In this document: in pieces, positions 40,228-48,124 of the stretch | How positions within the stretch are numbered: position 1 is the stretch's first letter | How the letters are laid out: each line of letters starts with the position of its first letter | Source of the DNA: Methanobacteriota archaeon | GTDB lineage: Archaea > Thermoplasmatota > Poseidoniia > Poseidoniales > Thalassarchaeaceae | DNA: 48,124 nt | NCBI GenBank assembly: GCA_004195615.1 | Contig: PSPW01000008.1 | Location: 1 to 48,124 of the forward strand | Reading direction: 5' to 3' | Translations under genes and position numbers: made by a program | Notes under the pieces: model-generated | Databases searched by the model: none | The model's input: the letters and a program-made list of their open reading frames with translations, nothing else | What the model was told of the DNA's origin: nothing

Positions 40228-41889
40228 TCATATCTCAGTAGCGTTACCTGAGAGATCGGTACTAGATTCGGGAATTACTACTGTGTCGAGTTTTCCCTCT
40301 CTCTGAGCTAGAATCTTCCTCACAGTGGTCTCCTTGGTTAGCTTGTAGGGACTGGATATTGAAGTTGAAGATTGGTTTAGTCCTTCACTAGCAAGGGCCC
40401 CTCTAAATGAGCCACTGATTATGTTGAGTGCATGATAGATCGATCCGAGTACGGTTCCGTAGAAGAGTACTGAGCCCAAAACTCGTATTCGGTTTGACGT
40501 TGAGTTCTCTTCTTCGACTGCGGCTTCTAGAAGCGCCATGTCTGAGAAGTCGGCCATCATTGTGAATGCCAGACCAGAGAATGCTCCACCTGCCATCAAC
40601 CAGAAGGCCCATCTAGAGCGATTTACAGAAAGGACGTGTCTTCCAGAGACCTCGGGAAAGATGGACAATGCTGACCCGAGGGATGCAGGGACGAACACCA
40701 CCCACACGCCCATCAAAACTAGAGATGTGTGAATTCCTGTGAGCTCATTGGTTCCCGTCAGATAATCCGTGAGTACGAAAAGTCCACCGATGGCGATGGG
40801 AACTGCCATGAAAGCTGCCAGATTTATCTCGGGCATCCCCGGAGAGTCTGGATTCTCAATAAACACGTCATCCCCTCTCATTGTTGCCAAGACATTTGCA
40901 GAAAGCGCAATGATAGGGATTAGTGAAAGAGCCAGCAGGAATGAGCCAGCGACAATGTCGTTTCTCGAAGGTTCGAATGCGGCAGTACTAATTCCAAGGA
41001 AGTCAGAGGCTATCTCACCTTCTATTAGTCCAGATGGATTGATTGTTAATATCGCCCCAACCATGGTCACTGCTGCAAGAGACCTAGACCAAAGTGGATT
41101 CCCGCTTCCTCTGGAAGCACCGTATAATATCGCACCCGACATCATCAGGAAGAAAGCCGTACCACCTATTCGAGTGGCTAGCCACTGTCCTGAACCGGAG
41201 TCTAGAGAGCCAGTGATTGCTAGGACCACGATGGAGACGGGTGCGGAGATCATTCCAATTATCATCATCCATGCTGGTAGAGGCATCTTCTTCGTTCGAG
41301 AAGCGGCCGTAAGGAGCATGTTGACAATTACTGCAATTAGAGCGAGGTTGGTTAGAAGAGTAGCAACTGGCATAATCCTAATTCCTACAATCTCTGGCTT
41401 ATTTGCCGCAATGAACATGACTATGACGGCTAGAGTCCAAACGAAGGACATCAGAGTGGCATTCTTCTCGGTTGCGAGCGTTGTTCCGCCCAGTTCAGGG
41501 ACAATGTGCATGGAAGATCCGATTAGTAACATTCCAACCGAGCCGTAAACTGCAACTAGGAAACCCGATGTAATCAAAGAAGATGAAGTTGGATTGAGGC
41601 CCCATGATGAAAGACTATGAAGTGCTTCTGGATCATGTGAAAGCCATAGTCCACAGAAAGTGATTATCGATGCAGGGACAATCCAGATGGCACCCTGTAT
41701 AATCCAAGTAGTTGCAGCAGAGCCATGCTTCCCATCTACAAAATCTATTAGCGGGCCTAGGGCTTTCTCTAGCATGAACATGCTCATGCTCTTGGAAACA
41801 TCAGTGAAAACCCAGATTCCCCTATTGACTAGGATGAAAACGACTAGAATTGCCAACCAGAAAACGGCCATGGAAGTAATTAGTCCCAT
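40228..41889 (-). CDS. Multispanning membrane protein resembling heme-copper oxidase subunit I, without its metal ligands
   Basis: A 553-aa protein with about 13 membrane helices. Several stretches follow the oxidase/NO-reductase subunit I pattern. GSSMHIVPELGG (124-135) sits at the end of a helix. GIHTSLVLMGVWVVFVP...LSIFPEVSGRHVLS (385-421), RSRWAFWLMAGGAFSG and FTMMADF run in the order of helices X-XI and their loops. However, the family's six invariant histidines are not there: membrane-embedded His are limited to about H128 and H387, and no HPEVY or HH motif exists. This would be a non-catalytic relative. The assignment is inference. The start has GAGGTGA. A small two-helix gene lies 9 bases upstream. 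Confidence 0.5.
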   Translation of the reverse strand: MGLITSMAVFWLAILVVFILVNRGIWVFTDVSKSMSMFMLEKALGPLIDFVDGKHGSAATTWIIQGAIWIVPASIITFCGLWLSHDPEALHSLSSWGLNPTSSSLITSGFLVAVYGSVGMLLIGSSMHIVPELGGTTLATEKNATLMSFVWTLAVIVMFIAANKPEIVGIRIMPVATLLTNLALIAVIVNMLLTAASRTKKMPLPAWMMIIGMISAPVSIVVLAITGSLDSGSGQWLATRIGGTAFFLMMSGAILYGASRGSGNPLWSRSLAAVTMVGAILTINPSGLIEGEIASDFLGISTAAFEPSRNDIVAGSFLLALSLIPIIALSANVLATMRGDDVFIENPDSPGMPEINLAAFMAVPIAIGGLFVLTDYLTGTNELTGIHTSLVLMGVWVVFVPASLGSALSIFPEVSGRHVLSVNRSRWAFWLMAGGAFSGLAFTMMADFSDMALLEAAVEEENSTSNRIRVLGSVLFYGTVLGSIYHALNIISGSFRGALASEGLNQSSTSISSPYKLTKETTVRKILAQREGKLDTVVIPESSTDLSGNATEI

Positions 41890-41898
41890 ATTTTCACC

Positions 41899-42177
41899 TC
41901 ACTCGCTGGTTGCCTCAGTAAGCATTGTCCCCAATATTGCGAAAACTCCTATCATTGCTCCAAGGATGAAGAACCAAATTCCAGAATCGAAGACACCGTC
42001 GAATACTGGAAGAACGCTAGAGATGACGGGAAGATCGCTACTTGGGAACAGGATACCGTACAATATCAGGAACACCATGGTGGAAACAAAGCCCATAACT
42101 AACATTACCCATGACGACGAGGGTTCTCCCTCGCCTTGTAGGAACTCTCCAATCAAAGTGGACCCGTCATCGGACAA
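41899..42177 (-). CDS. Small two-helix membrane protein, partner of the oxidase-like protein
   Basis: A 92-aa protein with an acidic N-terminus and two membrane helices (about 24-43, VMLVMGFVSTMVFLILYGIL, and 67-86, GIWFFILGAMIGVFAILGTM). It begins with TTG at 42177, preceded by GGAGTGA. It ends 9 bases before the oxidase-like gene, with GAGGTGA between, so both form one operon. Size and position recall small accessory subunits of terminal oxidases, but no family motif is visible. Confidence 0.65.
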   Translation of the reverse strand: MSDDGSTLIGEFLQGEGEPSSSWVMLVMGFVSTMVFLILYGILFPSSDLPVISSVLPVFDGVFDSGIWFFILGAMIGVFAILGTMLTEATSE

Positions 42178-42262
42178 TCAATCACTCCGGAATTGCACAA
42201 TTCCGACTCTACCACCGGAGATTTGCCCTTAAGCATTGGGCGAATACAGTTTGTCAATAGCA

Positions 42263-43396
42263 TCAAGGAGCACGAACAAGGTCTGTCGGATTTCCTCGTC
42301 GGAATGTGCCATATCCCAGGGTAATGGGGAGGCTGAGATCGTTTTCCAGCTCAGCTCTCCAATGGGCCTCACAAGAGCATTCTAGGTGATTGAACTCCTG
42401 GGTTTCTCCAGATACAGAGTACCTCTCTATTGCGGCAACAACATCGGAGTCGCATGTTCCGCAGTTGTGGGCTCCACGAATCTTGCCACCTGCTGTCGGA
42501 TGAACAATGATTCGACAACTGGAGTCATTTAGGTGTTCATGAGCTCGTTTGATCATCTCCACCAATGACCATAGCCACGGTGTTCTGTATTCCTTATTTC
42601 TGAACAGTCTGTCAACTATCGTGTTCTTCTGTATATTCATGGGGTTAACTGAGACTTCATCGGAGAAGGGAGCCACATCAATGAGCCACGAAGTGGTATG
42701 GTTGAGTGCATCTCCCTCTGACATGAAAGGCGGTTTGAACAAGAGGTAGGTCTTGACACGCAAGTCATTCTCTCTCAGCATTTCGACTGCCTGATGCCAC
42801 TGTTTGGTTGTGAATCCCTTATTGACGTGGAACCTTAGAACACGGTCGTCGTAAGCCTCTAGACCAATTGCAACGGTGCATCCGGGATGTCTTGCAGCAA
42901 CCCATTCAATCTTCTCTGGGGTGCACATCTGGGCCTGAGCCTCGACCACCAAGTGAAGCCCCATATCAGCAGTCTCCTTCAGAACCGCCTCCTGCCACTC
43001 GGGTGGATTCTCCCTATCCTCGAAGAATGTGCCCGAGGTGTACACCTTGATCATTTGGCATCCTTCAAATTGATTGGTTGATTTCTTTGCATATTCCCAT
43101 TGCGAGAACATGTCCTCGGCAGAAACATCGTCTCTAACATCATTGAAGTATCCGCAGAATGTACAGCCTGACTTCCACCACCAAGCACACCCCTTAGACC
43201 TTAGAATAACAGTAGCAGCGGTGCATGGAGTTCCATCTGGGAGGTTCTCGGGAGTCTTGTACACCGTTACTGGCCTACTGGCGTCCCAAGATTCTCTGAA
43301 TGAGATGGACTCGGGAGTGTTCTCGGGAGCCTTGACCAAATGGTGAATCTTCACGGCCTTGGAGTCGTTTCCCAATATTCCGCAAGAGTTCGCCAT
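42263..43396 (-). CDS. raSEA: Archaeosine biosynthesis radical SAM enzyme (RaSEA type)
   Basis: A 377-aa radical-SAM protein of the TIGR01210/RaSEA group. RaSEA works with ArcS to convert preQ0-lysine-modified G15 of tRNA to archaeosine. The cluster-binding Cys are C70, C78 and C81 in RSKGCAWWWKSGCTFCGYF, with the wide spacing typical of this group instead of CxxxCxxC. MIKVYTSGTFFED and AIGLEAYDDRVLRFHVNKGF follow. A second Cys set near the C-terminus (NCGTCDSD, HLECSCEAHW) may bind zinc. ArcS is not in the window. Start ATG 43396, divergent from the transporter gene. Confidence 0.88.
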   Translation of the reverse strand: MANSCGILGNDSKAVKIHHLVKAPENTPESISFRESWDASRPVTVYKTPENLPDGTPCTAATVILRSKGCAWWWKSGCTFCGYFNDVRDDVSAEDMFSQWEYAKKSTNQFEGCQMIKVYTSGTFFEDRENPPEWQEAVLKETADMGLHLVVEAQAQMCTPEKIEWVAARHPGCTVAIGLEAYDDRVLRFHVNKGFTTKQWHQAVEMLRENDLRVKTYLLFKPPFMSEGDALNHTTSWLIDVAPFSDEVSVNPMNIQKNTIVDRLFRNKEYRTPWLWSLVEMIKRAHEHLNDSSCRIIVHPTAGGKIRGAHNCGTCDSDVVAAIERYSVSGETQEFNHLECSCEAHWRAELENDLSLPITLGYGTFRRGNPTDLVRAP

Positions 43397-43507
43397 GTTA
43401 CGCGCTCTACTCTTTGCACTTGAATTGACGTGTTACTCGACGGTCTTTCTCACTAGATGTTTTGGAATACACTAAACCCCTGTAATATCTCCGAAAGGAG
43501 AGTTAGT

Positions 43508-45316
43508 ATGAGTTTTGGAACTATAGATGGAATGAGCGATGAGGAGAGCAAGTCTCTGAAGGGCTGGTACTGGTATGATTGGGCGAACCAAGCTTTCGCT
43601 CTAACCGTGCTAACCGTCCTAGTCCCTCAGCTAATGTCCAGTATGTTCGAATTGGCAACTGGAGGTGGCACCGAAGTAGGTAGCCTAGTAGTCACAGGGG
43701 ATGCATTCTACGCTATAATTCTGGGAGCTGCAAGTCTTTTCGTCGCAATCGTAAGCCCGGTAATCGGAGCAATAGCTGACAGGATGCCAATCAAGAAACG
43801 GATTCTTTGGGTGTACACAATAGTAGGGGTGATTTTCACTGGAATGATGGGAATCGCACCACATCTTGGCTCTGGATCGGATTACAAGTTCCTCGCATTT
43901 TGCCTAGTAATTGGAAACATAGGATTCTCCGGTGGGAATGTGATTTACTACGCATTCATGCCCTATCTTGCTGAAAAGGCACAGATGGATCATGTGTCAA
44001 GTTGGGGTACTGCATACGGATTCTTCGGAGGATCTACCATTCTAATTGGACATCTAATTGTTGGAGAAACAGGATTCTTCGGGATGTCTACAAAATGGAG
44101 CCCATGGGTTCTAAGTTTCGTATTCATGACTACTGCGATGTGGTGGCTAGGTTTTGGGATGGCCCTCTTCAGGAACACATCAGAGCCTGAGATTCCTAGG
44201 CCCAAGGAGTATGATTCGGTCAAGGATGCGATATTAGATGGGATAAAGGAAGTGAGGAAGACTTTCGGAGAAATCAGGAAATTCAAGATTTTGGCCATAT
44301 ACCTGCTTTCCTTCCTCCTATTCTTTGATGGAATCAACACAATTGGAGGGATGGCATCGGCCTTCGGAGACTCTGTCCTAAGAATCAATCCGTCAATGAA
44401 TTTCGTTTTACTACTGATGGTGAATATTACCGCTATCCCGGCGACTGTGGTCGGAGGAAAGCTTGCAGATAGGTTCGGGACAAAGAGAGTACTGAGTTGG
44501 TCACTTGGAGTATATTCAGTAGTGGTCATCCTTGCTGCGGGATTTGCCCCTCTGGAATTAGAGGATGATCACGAGAGGTACGACTTCCAGTACGACTTCG
44601 ACGAGGATAGGGGAGAGTACGGATTAACTGTACTTTACGATAAAGACGGTAGCGTCAAGGGATGGGTGAGTAAGACTGGTGATGGGGATCAGTCATTCAG
44701 AAACGCATTCTTCGAATTCATGATTGTGTCATCCACTGATAGCGACAGGTGGAGTGATGATGACGTGGTTAGGGAATACCTGAATCCCGAACAGGCTAGT
44801 GGACTAGTGAGTAAGATGAACGAGGTGAGCGATCACAGATTCTCATTCTCATTTAGAGGAGGAGGTATGGATGGGAGCAGGTCCGTTGGAGAAGAGCACC
44901 CGACAATCATAGAGGGTGACCTGGTGGACTGGTGGCCAAATCTGCTGAGAGACAACCTATGGAAGCCTCTAAACTTAGGAGTTAGCCTTCAGTGGGTTCT
45001 CCTCGGCATGATGGTAGGCGTTGTGATGGGCACTGCCTCGGCCCAAGCTCGTAGTTTGATGGTGTTCATGACTCCGAAATCCAGAGTAAGCGAGTTCTTC
45101 GGATTCTTCGGATTCATAATGAAGGCTGCAGCAGTATTTGGCCCCATCGTGTATGCAATCAGTGCGGCCACAATGGGTAGCAGGATGGCAATAGTCAGTG
45201 TCCTAGTAGTCATTATGATTGGATGGGCTCTTTTCCCTCATATTGACGTTGAAGAGGGTATCAGAGTAGCGAATCAGGAAGACATCGATGCGGGTTTCGT
45301 TTCCGAGGAGGAATAG
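43508..45316 (+). CDS. UMF1-type major facilitator transporter with a large exterior insertion
   Basis: A 602-aa MFS protein of the UMF1 (YxiO/Atg22-like) family, recognised by YWYDWANQAFALTVLTVLVP at the start and ADRMPIKKR and ADRFGTKRV, the MFS motif-A loops in each half. About 12 helices are present. After helix 8 or 9 there is an insertion of about 137 residues (350-486 in this frame), acidic and non-membrane, before the last helices resume at LNLGVSLQWVLLGMM. The start at ATG 43508 has GGAGAG upstream; the frame opens earlier at 43457. Substrate unknown. Confidence 0.88.
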   Translation: MSFGTIDGMSDEESKSLKGWYWYDWANQAFALTVLTVLVPQLMSSMFELATGGGTEVGSLVVTGDAFYAIILGAASLFVAIVSPVIGAIADRMPIKKRILWVYTIVGVIFTGMMGIAPHLGSGSDYKFLAFCLVIGNIGFSGGNVIYYAFMPYLAEKAQMDHVSSWGTAYGFFGGSTILIGHLIVGETGFFGMSTKWSPWVLSFVFMTTAMWWLGFGMALFRNTSEPEIPRPKEYDSVKDAILDGIKEVRKTFGEIRKFKILAIYLLSFLLFFDGINTIGGMASAFGDSVLRINPSMNFVLLLMVNITAIPATVVGGKLADRFGTKRVLSWSLGVYSVVVILAAGFAPLELEDDHERYDFQYDFDEDRGEYGLTVLYDKDGSVKGWVSKTGDGDQSFRNAFFEFMIVSSTDSDRWSDDDVVREYLNPEQASGLVSKMNEVSDHRFSFSFRGGGMDGSRSVGEEHPTIIEGDLVDWWPNLLRDNLWKPLNLGVSLQWVLLGMMVGVVMGTASAQARSLMVFMTPKSRVSEFFGFFGFIMKAAAVFGPIVYAISAATMGSRMAIVSVLVVIMIGWALFPHIDVEEGIRVANQEDIDAGFVSEEE

Positions 45317-45317
45317 A

Positions 45318-46025
45318 GTGAAGTCCTTCGAAGTAGTTCAGAATGTCCTCACGGTCATAGTGATGATCTTATTCGGAGGATTGTTTGGATTGGCGATTAT
45401 GCCCTCCTACTTCCTATTCATGGAAGTGACTGATTTGACCAACGGCAAGGGCGATCTGGTAGAGGCTGCTGGTTTCTGCATCAGTCTCGGACTGGGTTAC
45501 ATAATCTGGGGGGTTGTTCTTCTATTGATTTGTGGAACTCTGGGGAGTATATTCAGAATCAGGAAAGAGGAAGGGAGGTACCCACTCAGATCCTTCATCA
45601 CTATCCAATGGGCCTTCTCGTTGGTTTCTCATAGAGCAGCGAAGATGTTCCTAGGACTGGTTATTCCTTCATTCTTAGCAACAATGTACTACAGGATGAT
45701 GGGGGCAAAGATTGGGAACAGGGTTCAACTAAATTCGATCAATATAAATGACGCGTCGATGATTACGATTGGCGATGGGGTCGTTGTAGGGGGTGATGCG
45801 ACGATTAACGGGCATCTTGTAGAGAGTGGAGAAATTGTCCTAGCACCAGTCAATATTGGAGATGGGGCACTGATTGGCGGAGGGAGCATCGTTCAACCTG
45901 GATGCACAATCGGCAAGGGAGCGGTCGTGGCAACAAGAGCAGTATTGCCGAAGTGGACTGTGGTTCCGGATGGTGAAGTCTGGGGAGGAATTCCGGCTAG
46001 ATTCATCAAGAAGACGGGCGAGTGA
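45318..46025 (+). CDS. Membrane-attached hexapeptide-repeat acyltransferase-like protein
   Basis: A 235-aa protein with N-terminal membrane helices (about 8-34 and 53-78), an amphipathic stretch (RAAKMFLGLVIPSFLATMYY), and a C-terminal left-handed beta-helix of hexapeptide repeats (GAKIGNRVQLNSI, VNIGDGALIGGGSIVQPGC split by repeats, GKGAVVATRAVLP). These domains are found in acetyl/acyltransferases. The layout resembles the C-terminal domain of Pls/epsilon-poly-lysine-type synthetases. I choose GTG 45318 with GGAGG upstream, one base after the UMF1 stop, so the two are co-translated. Confidence 0.78.
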   Translation: MKSFEVVQNVLTVIVMILFGGLFGLAIMPSYFLFMEVTDLTNGKGDLVEAAGFCISLGLGYIIWGVVLLLICGTLGSIFRIRKEEGRYPLRSFITIQWAFSLVSHRAAKMFLGLVIPSFLATMYYRMMGAKIGNRVQLNSININDASMITIGDGVVVGGDATINGHLVESGEIVLAPVNIGDGALIGGGSIVQPGCTIGKGAVVATRAVLPKWTVVPDGEVWGGIPARFIKKTGE

Positions 46026-46030
46026 CTATT

Positions 46031-46669
46031 CTACTCATTCTCCGATGAGGATTCTTTCGTCTCAACCTGGCCTTCGTCCTCTGATGCCATCTCCTTGATT
46101 TCTTCTATGACTGCCTGCTTCTGGGCCTGGAAGGATTCCTGCTTAGAGTGTATGTCCTTGGCCGTGGCAATGGCCCTGTCAATCATGTCGTGACGAGTCT
46201 GTATTGCCTCATTGAGTTCCTCGAATAGTTGCATGTGCTGGACGTACCAATCATCCCTTGCGGCGAGCTCTGATTGTGCAGCTTGGTTTGACTCATCTAT
46301 CTCCTCGGCGACTGTGAGTACCTGTCCGAGTCTTGCCTTCTCCCTATCTAGCAATTCCTCTGTCTTCTCGAGTTTGCTCTCCAGGTATGGGATCTTCGTG
46401 TCCGCCTTGGCAAGATCGACTTCCATCTCGTCCTTCTGCCTACGTAAATTTGAGAGAAGGTTGTTGATCCCCTCCTTCTCTGTCTCCTTGTCGATAAGCT
46501 CTCGGTTCATGGTCTCTACCTGGGCCTTCATCTCACTGATATCGGCCTCTTGCGACTGATATGCCACTAGGAGTTTATCCAGTGCCTCCTTATCCTTGGC
46601 AGCCTGCTGCTCGAGTTCTTGGATAGTCTGCTGAGGGTCTGCTCCGGCTGAGTCGTCTTGGTCCATCAT
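46031..46669 (-). CDS. Coiled-coil protein of unknown function
   Basis: A 212-aa protein that is almost entirely a long coiled coil (about 12-120, with heptads such as NNLLSNLRRQKDEMEVDLAK), followed by a second helical part (about 125-195) and an acidic tail. No transmembrane segment, no P-loop and no zinc ligands. It could be a structural or scaffold protein, or a DNA/membrane tether, but nothing settles this. Two ATGs overlap at the start (GGAGGATGATGG). It converges on the acyltransferase gene, 5 bases apart. Confidence 0.75.
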   Translation of the reverse strand: MMDQDDSAGADPQQTIQELEQQAAKDKEALDKLLVAYQSQEADISEMKAQVETMNRELIDKETEKEGINNLLSNLRRQKDEMEVDLAKADTKIPYLESKLEKTEELLDREKARLGQVLTVAEEIDESNQAAQSELAARDDWYVQHMQLFEELNEAIQTRHDMIDRAIATAKDIHSKQESFQAQKQAVIEEIKEMASEDEGQVETKESSSENE

Positions 46670-46735
46670 CCTCCATGGTGCGCAGGTGACCCCGATATAA
46701 CCTCGGCGGCACCTAGGTCGCGAAGAAACGGCTAA

Positions 46736-48124
46736 TCAGGGGTTTCCGCAAATAGCTGAGATTGTTGCAGAAAGAGCGACTGTCAGCCTCTTTGAGGAGG
46801 GGATGTGTAATTTCTCATCGGGACCATGGGCGTTGTTTCCAGGGCCCGAGGTGCCGGTGCACAGGAACATCGTTTTGGGATATTTTCCCTGCATCATAGC
46901 CATGAATGGTATCGTCCCACCCGTCCAAGTTGCCAATGGGAGGATACCTGTTAACTCAGTTGAGGCAACATGGATTGCATCCAAAACACTTCCATCGAGT
47001 GGAGGGGCGTGGAATCCGTCTGCACATGAGTCTGGGGTGAATGTGACCTCGGCCCCGTATGGGGGGTTGTCCTCGAGGACGGACTTGGCTCTTGCTAGTG
47101 CGACCTCTGAGTCGACTCCTGGTGGTATTCTGAAGCTTAGTTTTAGGTCGGTATTAGTTCGAAGGACGTTTCCTGCAACCTGTACCGATGGCATCCCGTC
47201 CGCTCCAATTATCGAAAGTGTTGGCTCCCAATTCATTGCGATAATCATGTCCTCTGTAGTTTCCGAGACCCGCTTTAACGAGTCGACGGTTGGAAACTGA
47301 TCCCAGATGCTGTCTCCCACTATTTCTCTGAGTGCAATGGCCTTGTCCCTCACTTCTTGAGGGATTTTGACATGCATCTCAGGGATTAGCACTCGACCAG
47401 TGGCTGAGTCTTCGACTCGGTCTAGGAGGATCCTCTGAATTCTGAATGATGAGGGGATTGAGCCTCCTGAGTTGCCAGAGTGAATTCCCTCGTGAGAGAC
47501 TTTCACTGAGAGTGTGCCCGAAACCAATCCCCTTAGAGCCTCTGTCATCCACACATGGTCATAATCCGGTCCCCCACTGTCCATGACGACTACCATGTCC
47601 GGATCCCCGAGTTGATCTGTCAGTGCCTCTAGGTATGGGGGGAGGTCAAATGACCCCGATTCCTCGCAGGTTTCAATGATCATTGTACAGCGTGGATGTG
47701 GTTCTCCTGCCTCTTGTAGAAGCCGGATTGAGGTGGCACAGAGATACCCTCCGTATCCATCGTCAACAGAACCTCGACCAAAGAGCCATGGATCCCGCCT
47801 GACGGCTCTCAAGGGGTGTAGTCCTTCTGACCACAACTCTGGCTTTGATGGCTGCTTGTCGAGATGGGAGTAGAAGACTACCTCCCCGGGTCCGGTGCCC
47901 TCGATAGTGACTAGTAGGACCGGAGAAAGGTCGTCGATTCTATGAGTCTCATATGACATCCCATTGATTCCTTGTTCATCCAACCATTTACAGAACAGTT
48001 TGATGGTAGCATCTAACTCGCCCAAATCAGCCCAATCTGGCTCAAATAGAGGAGAGAGTGCCTTGATTTCTATGAATTCAGATAGGCTGGGTAGAATTGA
48101 GTTCTCCCATATCTCATCACTTCT
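46736..48124 (-). CDS. M20 family peptidase/dipeptidase (5' end outside window)
   Basis: The reading frame continues past a TTG at 48025 to the right edge, and the extra 33 codons look like the M20 N-terminus (SLSEFIEIKALSPLFEPDW), so the gene is cut by the window. Metal-site motifs are VFYSHLDKQP (catalytic SHxD), GRGSVDDGYG, TCEESGS with the general base Glu, VVMDSGG and the C-terminal NAHGPDE with the last His. Such enzymes hydrolyse dipeptides or N-acyl amino acids with two zinc ions, and resemble the CNDP/PepV-like group. It would complete peptide use begun by the M14 enzyme. Confidence 0.9.
   Translation of the reverse strand, partial: RSDEIWENSILPSLSEFIEIKALSPLFEPDWADLGELDATIKLFCKWLDEQGINGMSYETHRIDDLSPVLLVTIEGTGPGEVVFYSHLDKQPSKPELWSEGLHPLRAVRRDPWLFGRGSVDDGYGGYLCATSIRLLQEAGEPHPRCTMIIETCEESGSFDLPPYLEALTDQLGDPDMVVVMDSGGPDYDHVWMTEALRGLVSGTLSVKVSHEGIHSGNSGGSIPSSFRIQRILLDRVEDSATGRVLIPEMHVKIPQEVRDKAIALREIVGDSIWDQFPTVDSLKRVSETTEDMIIAMNWEPTLSIIGADGMPSVQVAGNVLRTNTDLKLSFRIPPGVDSEVALARAKSVLEDNPPYGAEVTFTPDSCADGFHAPPLDGSVLDAIHVASTELTGILPLATWTGGTIPFMAMMQGKYPKTMFLCTGTSGPGNNAHGPDEKLHIPSSKRLTVALSATISAICGNP

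Noticed and set aside
40769-41548. 259-codon open frame on the plus strand inside the oxidase-like gene
   Set aside because: It is antisense to a long membrane protein whose hydrophobic codons keep the opposite strand open. It has no domain, signal or Shine-Dalgarno of its own.

Overview
The window looks like a stretch of an archaeal chromosome, most probably a marine Euryarchaeon of the Marine Group II / Poseidoniales type. That placement is inference. It rests on the archaeal informational gene order secE-spt5-L11-L1-L10-L12 behind ftsZ, the cluster DUF971/Pus10/L21e/RpoF/DUF655/KsgA, an archaeosine radical-SAM enzyme (RaSEA type), PGF-CTERM-like surface anchors, an encoded CCA on the tRNA, a Na+-driven amino-acid symporter next to a secreted M14 carboxypeptidase, and very dense packing. 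No gap without a gene reaches 300 bases. I see no insertion sequence, prophage, CRISPR array or rRNA gene.

Layout. 1-1.1 kb: tandem secreted PGF-CTERM-like paralogues, the first cut by the window edge. 1.05-8.2 kb, minus strand: hisS, a GtrA-like protein, NAD(P)HX repair (nnr), an SNF-family symporter and an M14 peptidase carrying calcium-repeat insertions. 8.3-15.5 kb, mostly plus: MscS channel, dPGM, a kinase-fold-like membrane protein (minus), a HAD phosphatase, UppS, Nudix, RidA, cupin and phosphohexomutase. 15.5-19.8 kb: tRNA-Thr(CGT), phosphoglycerate kinase (minus), M24 peptidase, a MIP18-like protein, an unlisted 44-aa membrane peptide, and a HhH/zinc-ribbon protein. 19.9-28.4 kb, minus: the ksgA-DUF655-rpoF-L21e-pus10-DUF971 cluster, a giant RND-type protein and a reduced DnaJ. 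28.5-33.9 kb: a FAH-family protein, an amidohydrolase, a cation/proton antiporter (minus), AK6/Fap7, a CDP-alcohol phosphatidyltransferase and FtsZ. 34.1-37.6 kb: the secE-spt5-L11-L1-L10-L12 operon. 37.6-48.1 kb: two orphan proteins, a YchF-like GTPase, a heme-copper-oxidase-like membrane protein with a small partner, RaSEA, a UMF1-type transporter, a hexapeptide acyltransferase, a coiled-coil protein and a 5'-truncated M20 peptidase.

The most interesting point is the transcription/translation operon. Its Spt5 carries an N-terminal Nudix-like domain whose Nudix box is degraded. The gene in the L11 position encodes only the RNA-binding C-terminal half of L11, with its own Shine-Dalgarno and an in-frame stop just upstream, so it is not a frameshift. 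A GNRA-capped hairpin directly before the L1 gene is a candidate L1 autoregulatory site. Other leads are an oxidase-subunit-I-like protein that has lost the metal-ligand histidines, a pseudokinase-like protein facing a HAD-UppS pair, and a DnaJ with half a zinc finger.

Metabolically the region fits a protein-degrading heterotroph: secreted carboxypeptidase, Na+-coupled uptake, M20 and M24 peptidases, and lower glycolysis (PGK, dPGM).
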